From NCBI RefSeq assembly GCF_002214185.1, contig NZ_CP022161.1:9307486-9371485 (forward strand): a stretch of DNA of 64,000 nt, written 5' to 3'. The notes below the pieces were generated by a model that did not search any database, was not told the DNA's origin, and saw only the letters and a list, made by a program, of their open reading frames with translations. A program made the position numbers and the translations under genes. The stretch is from Streptomyces capitiformicae (lineage in GTDB: Bacteria > Actinomycetota > Actinomycetes > Streptomycetales > Streptomycetaceae). Within the stretch, counting starts at the first letter, position 1. Each line of letters begins with the position of its first letter. Below, one piece after another: positions 57,464-64,000 of the stretch.

Positions 57464-58068
57464 CCACCACGACCGCCTCCCTGCGACCGAGCGCCCATCC
57501 CGGAGTCCTTGCCGACCTAGTCCCCGGATCCGCCCTCCTGCGGGACGCTCTTCTCGTCGTCGGCGGCGCGGGCCTCACCGGCCTCTGCGCCCAGGTCTCC
57601 CTGCACACACCGCTCAGCCCCGTGCCCTTCACCCTCCAGACCCTCGCGGTCCTGCTGGTCGGCACCGCGCTCGGTGCCGTTCGCGGGGCGTCGGCCATGC
57701 TGCTCTATCTCGCCGCTGGCGCCGCCGGAGTGCCCTGGTTCGCCAACCACACCCATGGTCTGGGCGGCCCCAGCTTCGGCTATGTCGTCGGTTTCGTCCT
57801 CGCCGCCGCCCTCGTCGGCGAACTCGCCCGCCGCGGCATCGACCGCGGCGTCCTGGGAACCGCCGGGCTGATGACGTTGGGCAATGCAGTCATCTACCTG
57901 GCGGGAATCGTGGGGCTGGCCATGGACCTGAACCTCGGCGCCCAACAGGCCATCGCTTTGGGAGTCACCCCGTTCCTCATCACCGACGCGCTCAAGACCG
58001 CCCTGGCGGCAGGACTGCTGCCACTCGTCTGGCGAGGCGTGGCGTCGACAGCGGCCCCTGAAGAGTGA
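57460..58068 (+). CDS. bioY: Biotin transporter, BioY family
   Basis: 202 residues from ATG 57460 (ATGA overlap with the phosphatase). Six hydrophobic spans. The substrate-binding stretch SPVPFTLQTLAVLLVGTALG and the LYLAAGAAGVPWFANHTHGLGGPSFGYVVGFVLAAALVGELA segment are BioY hallmarks. It is the S-component of an ECF importer, though BioY can work alone. Its place at the end of a biotin-carboxylase operon suggests uptake of biotin to meet demand when the carboxylase is induced. Confidence 0.93.
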   Translation: MTTTTASLRPSAHPGVLADLVPGSALLRDALLVVGGAGLTGLCAQVSLHTPLSPVPFTLQTLAVLLVGTALGAVRGASAMLLYLAAGAAGVPWFANHTHGLGGPSFGYVVGFVLAAALVGELARRGIDRGVLGTAGLMTLGNAVIYLAGIVGLAMDLNLGAQQAIALGVTPFLITDALKTALAAGLLPLVWRGVASTAAPEE

Positions 58069-58285
58069 AAACGCCGGTGCTCTTGCGAGGTTCCTGGCGC
58101 GGCCGGAGCCGCGGCCGCCGCGCGCTGCGCAAGACGCCTGGCCGGTTCCGGCCGGTGGTCAGCGGGTGTGGCGGCGGACCGCGTCCAGGAGTTGGGGCAT
58201 CCAGCAGGCTGAAGCTTCCCCTTGATCGTGGACACCTGGAGACTGGGATCTAGAGGTTCCAGAGGAAGTAGCACCAGGTGGGAAG

Positions 58286-58714
58286 CAAGTATCGCCGATC
58301 GCGGTGCTGATCCTGATCGCGACCCTGCGCGGCATCGACGAACGCCTGGAGGACGCCGCGGCCAGCATGGGCGCGGGCCGGCTCACGATCGCCCGGCGCA
58401 TCACCTTCCCCCTGGCCGCACCCGGCATGATCGCAGCGGCGATCTTCTCCTTCATCACCAGCTTCGACGAGTTCTACATCTCCCAGTTCCTCTCCTCCGT
58501 CGACACGGTCACCCTGCCGGTGCGGGTCTACAACTCCCTCACCTTCGAGATCGACCCCAGCGTCACCGCGGTCAGCGCGCTCCTCACCGCCTTCGCCATC
58601 CTCGCCCTCGGCCTGGTGGCCCTGGTCCGCTGGATCGGCTCCGGACGACAGGGCTCCCTGCTCTCGGTCGAGAACACGGCAGGGGTCGCCAACCCTGGAG
58701 GCGAGACGGTATGA
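58286..58714 (+). pseudogene. PotC-type ABC transporter permease, C-terminal half only
   Basis: The frame gives about 140 residues: ATLRGIDERLEDAAASMGA (the EAA motif of permeases), RITFPLAAPGMIAAAIFSF and FDEFYISQFLS, as in spermidine/putrescine PotC. A full protein is ~265 residues; the first three or four membrane spans are missing, and nothing homologous is found in the 217 bp between bioY and here. It is probably a relic of a polyamine importer. Confidence 0.75.
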
Positions 58715-58985
58715 CCACCGCCGCCACCGCTCAGCGGCACCTGCTGCACATGACCGCCAACGGCTCGCTCGGCCCGGAAGGCGAGGACCTCCTCGTCGTC
58801 CGGCGGGGGAGGGTCCCCGCGCCGATGACGCCGACGGCAGGCGCACGACGGCCTGCGGGGGCCGGCCCGCGTCGGCCTGGTCGTCGACCTGATCCCGCGC
58901 CCACTGCGCGAGGCCGGCCCTCCTGGCCCGCGTCCCGCAACCGCTTTGTGCCGCTGATCGGATCGAGCCCCCGCTGATCAGCGAC
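58711..58985 (+). pseudogene. Class III aminotransferase remnant (internal deletion)
   Basis: ATG 58711 overlaps the permease stop (ATGA). The N-terminal RHLLHMTANGSLGPEGEDLLVVRRG, then in another frame GEGPRADDADGRR, matches the start of class III aminotransferases. The tail near 58960-58985 (PPLISD) resembles their C-terminus. Most of the protein is deleted. With the PotC relic and the oxidase that follows, it looks like a collapsed polyamine-use operon. Confidence 0.55.
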
Positions 58986-59064
58986 CGCGGCCCCGTCGCC
59001 GGGCTTCTGGTGGTGCCCGGCCGCGCCCCGCCCCCTCTTCGAAACTCCCCGCTAAGGACCCGAC

Positions 59065-60345
59065 ATGAAAACGATTCCCTACTGGATAGAAACCGCTGGG
59101 GCGTTTCCCGACCGGTCCGGCAAGCCGCTGACCGAGGACACCGACCTGGTGGTCGTCGGCGCCGGCCTGACGGGTCTGTCCACCGCTCTGCACTCCGCCC
59201 GCAAGGGCGCCCGTGTCACCCTCGTCGAGAAGGGACAGATCGGCTCCGGTGCCTCCGCCCGCAACGGCGGCATGGCCAACCTGGGCTTCACCATCGGCGT
59301 GGGCCAGGCCATCCGCCGGTACGGCCCCGAGCGGGCCCGCGAGATCTACAACTCCTACGGCGAGGCCGTGGACACCGTCGAGCGGCTCGTGAACGAGGAG
59401 TCCATCGACTGCCAGTTCCGTCGCGTCGGACGCCTGGGCGTGGCCTCCCGCCCCGCGCACTTCGAGAGCAAGAAGGCCCAGCAGCGCGACCTGGCGAAGT
59501 ACTTCGGACACGAGACGACGCTGATCGGCAAGTCCGAGCTGCGTTCCGAGATCGGCTCCGACGCCTACCACGGCGGCCTGCTCGACCCGTTCAGCGCCGC
59601 ACTGCACGTGGGCCGCTTCGTGCGCGGTATGGCCGAGGCGTGCGAGCGCACCGGTGTCGAGATCCACGAGCGCAACGCGGCCATCGGCGTGCGGCGTACC
59701 GCCGCCGGCCGGTTCGAGGTCAGCACCGAGCGCGGTGTGATCCGTGCCGGGCAGGTCATGATGGCCACCGACGCCTACACCGACAAGAACTTCCCCCGGC
59801 TGCGCCGCCAGCAGGTCTGCGTGGGCAGCTTCATCATCGTCACCGAGCCGCTGGGCGAGGAGCTCGCCCGGGACATCATCCCCAAGGCCCGCCTCATCGT
59901 CGACTCCAACAAGGTCTGCCACTACTTCCGGCTCACCCCGGACAACCGGCTGCTGTTCGGCGGCCGCGCACGCTTCGCACCCTCCGACCCCACCTCGGAC
60001 AAAAAGAGCGGACAGGTTCTGTTCCGTGAGATGTGCGAGATCTTCCCCCAGCTCTCCCGCACGAAGATCGAGTACGTGTGGGGCGGCTCCGTCGGCTTCG
60101 CCATGGACCGCATCGTGCACGCCGGGCAGAGCGAGGACGGCGTCTACTACTCCATGGGATACGCCGGCCACGGCGTGCAGATGGCCACCCACATGGGCCA
60201 CGTCATGGCCGAGGTGATGGACGGCCACCCCGAGGCCAGCCCCGTCCGCGACATCGCCCCGCCCCGCATCCCCCTCTACAACGGCACCGCCTGGTTCCTG
60301 CCCTTCGCCGGCGCCTACTACAAGACGCTGGACCGCATCCGCTGA
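59065..60345 (+). CDS. FAD-dependent amine oxidoreductase (DAO fold, PuuB-like)
   Basis: 426 residues from ATG 59065. FAD site DLVVVGAGLTGLSTALHSARKGARVTLVEKGQIGSGASARNGGMANLGF, whose SARNGG matches the glycine/amine oxidase DAO family. ATDAYTD, LLFGGRARF and YSMGYAGHGVQMATHMGHVMAEVMDG fit gamma-glutamylputrescine oxidase PuuB. It would oxidise a primary or gamma-glutamylated amine to the aldehyde with peroxide release. It completes a Puu-like set with the ligase (22.9 kb), dehydrogenase (36.5 kb) and hydrolase (38.0 kb), though it is 20 kb away and lacks their operator. Confidence 0.87.
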   Translation: MKTIPYWIETAGAFPDRSGKPLTEDTDLVVVGAGLTGLSTALHSARKGARVTLVEKGQIGSGASARNGGMANLGFTIGVGQAIRRYGPERAREIYNSYGEAVDTVERLVNEESIDCQFRRVGRLGVASRPAHFESKKAQQRDLAKYFGHETTLIGKSELRSEIGSDAYHGGLLDPFSAALHVGRFVRGMAEACERTGVEIHERNAAIGVRRTAAGRFEVSTERGVIRAGQVMMATDAYTDKNFPRLRRQQVCVGSFIIVTEPLGEELARDIIPKARLIVDSNKVCHYFRLTPDNRLLFGGRARFAPSDPTSDKKSGQVLFREMCEIFPQLSRTKIEYVWGGSVGFAMDRIVHAGQSEDGVYYSMGYAGHGVQMATHMGHVMAEVMDGHPEASPVRDIAPPRIPLYNGTAWFLPFAGAYYKTLDRIR

Positions 60346-60597
60346 CCCGACAGCCGGCCTGGGCAGCACCGGAAGCCAAGGAGGTCCCCGCCGCCGACCG
60401 CGCGTGGCCCAACTGCTCAGCACACAGGCCTGCTGCGTGCCGGGAGGCTCGCCGACCTGCTGCGCGCCGTGACCGTGGAGCGCAGCCGTCAGGCCCTGCT
60501 CCCAGATGCACGTTCAGCCGGGTCGAACTCGACCCGGTGACGCCTGGTATGCCCGTTCTCGATTCGCATAGCTCCCGACACCAACAGAGGAAAAAGC

Positions 60598-60951
60598 ATG
60601 TCGCTCCTGAAGACCATCGACACCGATCCCTCCTTCGCACCCAGCGAGTCCGGCCCGCTGCCGGAACGCCTGATCTCCGGCGACCCGACGTACAAGACCT
60701 GGGCCCAGGACACCGCCCGTGAGGGAACGATCAACACGGGTGTCTGGGAAGCCACACCCGGCGAGACGCGCTCGGTCAAGGGCGAGACCTTCGAGTTCTG
60801 CCACATCCTTTCCGGCGTCGCCGAACTCACGCCGGAAGGCGGCGAGCCGGTGATCTACAAGGCAGGCGACAGCTTTGTCATGAAGCCGGGCTACGTCGGT
60901 GTCTGGAAGACCATCGAAACCGTGCGCAAGATCTACCTGACCGTGTCGTAA
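60598..60951 (+). CDS. Cupin-domain protein (DUF861/EutQ-like)
   Basis: 117 residues from ATG 60598. A single small beta-barrel with ETFEFCHILSGVAELTPEGGEPVIYKAGDSFVMKPGYVGVWKTIETVRKIYL, the layout of the ethanolamine-utilisation EutQ-like cupin. The metal-binding His pair of classical cupins is reduced to one His. It lies 252 bp after the PuuB-like oxidase in the same direction; similar cupins accompany PuuB-like genes in other bacteria as I recall. Function unknown. Confidence 0.82.
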   Translation: MSLLKTIDTDPSFAPSESGPLPERLISGDPTYKTWAQDTAREGTINTGVWEATPGETRSVKGETFEFCHILSGVAELTPEGGEPVIYKAGDSFVMKPGYVGVWKTIETVRKIYLTVS

Positions 60952-61080
60952 CGCCCACGCCGCAGGGCACGATCGGCGTCGGGACCTCTCGCGAGGGCAA
61001 CCTGCCCAGCAGACACATGTCCTCGATGCCCTGAGGACCACGCTGTGGCAGAAATGCGGCTCAGCGACGGGGTATGTGGC

Positions 61081-61111
61081 GATGGGACCGGCGGCTGCCG
61101 CCGGTCCCATC
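61081..61111. terminator. Perfect 15-bp inverted repeat with 1-base loop
   Basis: GATGGGACCGGCGGC (61081-61095), T, then its exact complement (61097-61111). It could be a terminator for the cupin transcript or an end of the degraded IS. Confidence 0.65.
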
Positions 61112-61439
61112 CGTACTGCTCGGCGTCGCCGCGTGGAAGGCAGGCGGGCGCACCAAGAGCCCCAGATCGAAGAGGGGCCCTCCGCGCGCCCGCGGCCCGC
61201 AGGCGGTGGGTGGCGAAGCGCACCGCCAGTTCTCCAGCGCCTCGCGCAGGCGGCAGCGGAACGTGGCGGCCGGCCCGACGGCATGGTCCGGCCGAGCGTG
61301 CGAAGCACCGTAAGGGCAACGGTGCGCACCACAAGCAGAAAGCCACCGGCAGCTTCGACCCTGGTGATCTCACTGCACGGGATCCATCCGCGACTGACAA
61401 GCCTGGAGAACCGCATCCGACTAGGCGCAAGAAGCCTTC

Positions 61440-61760
61440 GGCCATATCCGCGGTTGACCACAGAGAAGAGCGAAGCCAGCCGAATCCCGGTCGACCAGCC
61501 GCTCAGGTCGCGCAGGCCGGTCAACTCGGCGACCGGGTAAGAAACCATGTCGCCGCGGGTCCCTTGGTCGCGTGGACCTTGCCGTCCTGCCGCAGCGCGG
61601 CCGTCCACACCTTCGCCGGCAGCAGCGCGATGGCCTGCTCGACCGTGGCGTTGACGGCCCAGCCGGTCACCCAGCGCACCCGGCGCACCCGGCGCCGGCT
61701 CGGGGACAGCTGTTGGAGATGAGGCCAACCGACGTGCGCTGACCTGGTGAAACGCAGCCA
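61440..61760 (-). pseudogene. IS1380-type transposase remnant, frameshifted
   Basis: On the minus strand, AVNATVEQAIALLPAKVWTAALRQDGKV (about 61690-61600) and, in another frame, PVAELTGLRDLSGW (about 61525-61485) are successive pieces of IS1380-family transposases (AI..LP...W..A...DG...AELTGL..L..W). Both ends are lost. Confidence 0.6.
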
Positions 61761-62089
61761 CTGCGAGGTGACGATCCCGCGCAGAGGTGTGGAGATTCCC
61801 GCTGAACCGCCGTACGCCGACGTCGTCGGTACGGGTGGTCGCGGCCGGTTCCCGGAGTGGGAACCGGCTGGTGGCGAAGACTTCGAGTGTGATGGGGAAG
61901 ACCGTGAAGGTCGCGGGGATGTGACTGAGCGGAATGGTTGTCGCCTGGGCGCGGTGTCCGTCATCTGTGGCTGGCAGCCAGGTCTCGCGCGGGGTACTTC
62001 ATCATGCCGCGGTGGGTTCTGGTGGGCAGCAGCGCCTGTGCGCCGCCTTCCGTGGGGCAGCCAGGCTCGTCCACGAGGCGGAGAGCGGG

Positions 62090-62677
62090 CTACCGCACAG
62101 GTGAGGCGTCGAGCAGCGCGAGGGCGTTGTGGACGCCCTGGTCGAGGACGTCGTCGGCGAGCTTGGGGTCGGCCAGGGCGCGGGAGAGTTGCAGCGTCCC
62201 GACCATCATGGCGAAGACGCTGAGCGCCTGCGCGCGTGCCGAGGGAGGGTTGTCGGGTGCCAGCCGGGCTGCGATGTCGTCGATAACGGCCAGCATGCCC
62301 CCGGTGAACGCCTGCTTGGTCGCGTCCGTGCAGCGTCCGATCTCGTCGAGCAGGGCGGCGGTGGGGCAGCCGTTCTCGGGGTCGTCGCGGTGTCCGGGGG
62401 ACAGGTACGCGCGGACGAACTGTTCGAGCCCGGCGCGGCCATGCGCCAGCGTTTCAAGGCTGGCGTTCTGCATGCCCAACTGGTCGGCGACGGCGTTCGC
62501 GACGAGGTCCTCCTTGGAGGCGAAGTGGGCGTAGAAGGCGCCGTTGGTCAGCCCCGCGTCCGACATCAGCGTTGAGATCCCGGAACCGTCGATGCCGTCC
62601 TTCTTGAACCGGCGGCCGGCCGCGTCGATGATCCGCTGCCGCGTCGCCTGCTTGTGATCTTTCGTGTAGCGCGCCAC
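62090..62677 (-). CDS. TetR family regulator
   Basis: 195 residues from GTG 62677 (GAGGAG upstream). HTH: RYTKDHKQATRQRIIDAAGRRFKKDGIDGSGISTLMSDAGLTNGAFYAHFASKEDLV. The C-terminal domain GHRDDPENGCPTAALLDEIGRC...TGGMLAVIDDIAARL has the conserved GCP segment of the YcdC/RutR-like subgroup. It is divergent from an SDR gene across a palindrome, so it most likely represses that gene and itself, possibly sensing an aldehyde or ketone. Confidence 0.9.
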   Translation of the reverse strand: MARYTKDHKQATRQRIIDAAGRRFKKDGIDGSGISTLMSDAGLTNGAFYAHFASKEDLVANAVADQLGMQNASLETLAHGRAGLEQFVRAYLSPGHRDDPENGCPTAALLDEIGRCTDATKQAFTGGMLAVIDDIAARLAPDNPPSARAQALSVFAMMVGTLQLSRALADPKLADDVLDQGVHNALALLDASPVR

Positions 62678-62746
62678 GCACTCCTCCTCGTCGCTCCGCC
62701 CAGGGGGCCGCTTGCCGCTTGCAGACTCCCATCCTAGAGTAATTGC

Positions 62747-62760
62747 ATTACGGTCGTAAT
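62747..62760. promoter_or_regulatory. Operator ATTACG-GT-CGTAAT for the TetR/SDR pair
   Basis: Perfect 6-bp arms with a 2-bp spacer, 70 bp from the TetR start and 24 bp from the SDR start; position and symmetry fit TetR autoregulation. Confidence 0.7.
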
Positions 62761-62783
62761 CCAATCGCTGAGGAGACCCCAAC

Positions 62784-63599
62784 ATGACCACAAACCGGCC
62801 GGTAGCACTCGTGACCGGAGCATCGTCAGGCATCGGCAAGGCGGCCGCGCTCGCGCTCGTCGACGCAGGATTTGAGGTCGTCGGAACGAGCCGCCGAACC
62901 TCCGGGGAAGCCCACCGCGACGGCGTGACGTTCCTCGACCTCGACGTGGCCAGCGACACCTCGGTCGCCCGCGCGGTCGACCGCGTGATCGAGAAGTTCG
63001 GGCGGATCGACGTCCTGGTCAACAACGCCGGCATCGGCTCCGCCGGCGCCGGCGAGGAACGCTCCCTTACCCAGGACCAGCAGCTGTTCGACATCAACGT
63101 CTTCGGCCTGATCCGCATGACCAAGGCGGTCCTGCCGCACATGCGCGCCCAGGGCCGCGGCCGGATCATCAACATCTCGTCCGTCCTCGGGTTCGTCCCC
63201 GCGCCGTACATGGCCGCCTACGCCGCGTCCAAGCACGCCGTCGAGGGCTACTCCGAGTCCATGGATCACGAGGTCCGCCAGCACGGCGTCCGCGTACTGC
63301 TCGTCGAACCCGCCGTGACCAGGACCGCGTTCGAGGCCAACTCCCCACAACCCGCCACGCCTCTGCCGGTCTACGAGCAGCAGCGGCAGGTCTTCGAGGG
63401 CGTGATGGCCGCGGCGATGAAGGACGGCGACGATCCCGCTACCGTCGCCAAGGCGATCGTCGCCGCGGCGACCGACCCGAAGCCGAAGCTCCGCTACCCC
63501 GCCGGACCGACCGCCGGACGCGTCAGTGCCCTCCGCCGCCTTGTCCCCTCCCGGGCCTTCGACCGGCAGATCCGCAAGCTGAACCAGCTGCCGGCCTGA
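62784..63599 (+). CDS. Short-chain dehydrogenase/reductase
   Basis: NAD(P)-dependent oxidoreductase of 271 residues from ATG 62784. TGASSGIGKAAALAL is the cofactor glycine motif, NNAGIGSAG follows, Ser in NISSVLGF, and YAASKHAVEGYSES supplies the catalytic Tyr/Lys; SRR after strand 2 favours NADP. It has the longer C-terminus of the classical oxidoreductase group. It is divergent from TetR and followed by a broken SDR copy. Substrate unknown. Confidence 0.92.
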   Translation: MTTNRPVALVTGASSGIGKAAALALVDAGFEVVGTSRRTSGEAHRDGVTFLDLDVASDTSVARAVDRVIEKFGRIDVLVNNAGIGSAGAGEERSLTQDQQLFDINVFGLIRMTKAVLPHMRAQGRGRIINISSVLGFVPAPYMAAYAASKHAVEGYSESMDHEVRQHGVRVLLVEPAVTRTAFEANSPQPATPLPVYEQQRQVFEGVMAAAMKDGDDPATVAKAIVAAATDPKPKLRYPAGPTAGRVSALRRLVPSRAFDRQIRKLNQLPA

Positions 63600-63646
63600 C
63601 CGGCACCCCCATCCCCCGCCACCTCAACCTGCACCAGGAGCCTTCC

Positions 63647-63945
63647 GTGGACCTGCGCGCCAGCACCGCCCTCGTCACCGGAGCCAACCACATGGCCGCG
63701 CCCTCGCCGCCGAACTGCTCAGCCGCGGCGCTGCCGTCTACGCCGCAGCACGCAACCCCGACCAGGTCGAACTGCCTGGTGCCAAGCCGATCGCGCTCCA
63801 CATCACCGACCCAGCCTCCGTCGCCGCCGCTGTCCCGGCCACCGGCGACGTCGCTGTCCTGATCAACAACGCCGGCGTCTCTACCGGCGCCAACCTGCCC
63901 GCCAGCGACCAGGACGCCACCCGCCTGGGGATGGACACCCACTAG
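63647..63945 (+). pseudogene. Second SDR, frameshifted and truncated
   Basis: Starts DLRASTALVTGAN, loses the GxGR part of the glycine motif through a deletion/frameshift near 63690, then continues in another frame as RALAAELLSRGAAVYAAARNPDQVELPGAKPIAL...VLINNAGVSTGANL. It ends at an early TAG (63943-63945), where homologues continue past MDTH. No catalytic Tyr/Lys remain, so it is non-functional. Confidence 0.8.
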
Positions 63946-64000
63946 GCAGCACTCAACACGTTGCTACGGGTCAAAGACTCTGCCGCACGGGAGCGAGCCC

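Larger units (their letters stand above)
60952..62089. other. IS debris and non-coding DNA
   Basis: 1.1 kb between the cupin and TetR genes. It holds a perfect hairpin at 61081-61111 and decayed IS1380-type transposase sequence at about 61440-61760 on the minus strand. The remainder shows no intact gene in any frame. Confidence 0.6.

Overview
The window is high-GC, densely coded DNA with GTG starts, stop/start overlaps and strong third-position GC. The first ~17.7 kb has the gene order of a Streptomyces core chromosome: adenylate cyclase, birA, pccB, pccE, maf, accA2, a DeoR regulator, lpdA-like, gamma-glutamylcyclotransferase, purine nucleoside phosphorylase and phosphohexomutase. From memory this matches the S. 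coelicolor SCO4928-to-SCO4916 neighbourhood. Several intergenic gaps hold copies of a common Streptomyces GC-rich dispersed repeat.

At about 17.8 kb the core order breaks. A secreted S15-type peptidase gene has lost its 3' end exactly at a 114-bp repeat whose other copy lies at 4.1 kb. From there to the right edge the DNA is an accessory catabolic region containing several decayed genes (F420:NADPH oxidoreductase, IS5-, IS30- and IS1380-type transposases, AraC, PotC, a class III aminotransferase, an SDR).

Region A (20-46 kb) centres on a divergent promoter at 24.3-24.6 kb. Leftward are a glutamine-synthetase-like amine ligase, a P450 and an F420-type LLM oxidoreductase. Rightward are a [3Fe-4S] ferredoxin, a ferredoxin reductase, an acetoacetate-decarboxylase-like protein and homoprotocatechuate meta-cleavage genes (HpaE, HpaD and HpaG types), then a TetR regulator. 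Next come a second P450 with its own ferredoxin and a formate-dehydrogenase-like molybdoenzyme, and an APC permease, aldehyde dehydrogenase and PuuD-like hydrolase. A leftward GcvT-like demethylase/PurU/FolD operon faces a second, paralogous TetR regulator. The P450s, GcvT-like protein, FolD, PurU and molybdoenzyme read as a demethylation and C1-disposal unit. Two operator families tie these operons together: TATCC-N4-GGATA, and TTGTTTG-N3-GCCAAA.

Region B (47-58 kb) is an IclR-controlled operon: a CoA ligase of the acetoacetyl-CoA synthetase type, a two-subunit PEP-synthase-like phosphotransferase, a three-subunit biotin-dependent carboxylase, a HAD phosphatase and the biotin transporter BioY. 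This is the phosphorylate/carboxylate/dephosphorylate logic described for acetovanillone and 4-hydroxyacetophenone catabolism (Hpe in Rhodococcus, Acv in Sphingobium). The right end has a PuuB-like amine oxidase, a cupin, IS debris and a TetR/SDR divergent pair.

Taken together, the accessory region looks like an island for catabolism of methoxylated phenolic ketones, acids and amines. The exact substrates are inferred, not seen.
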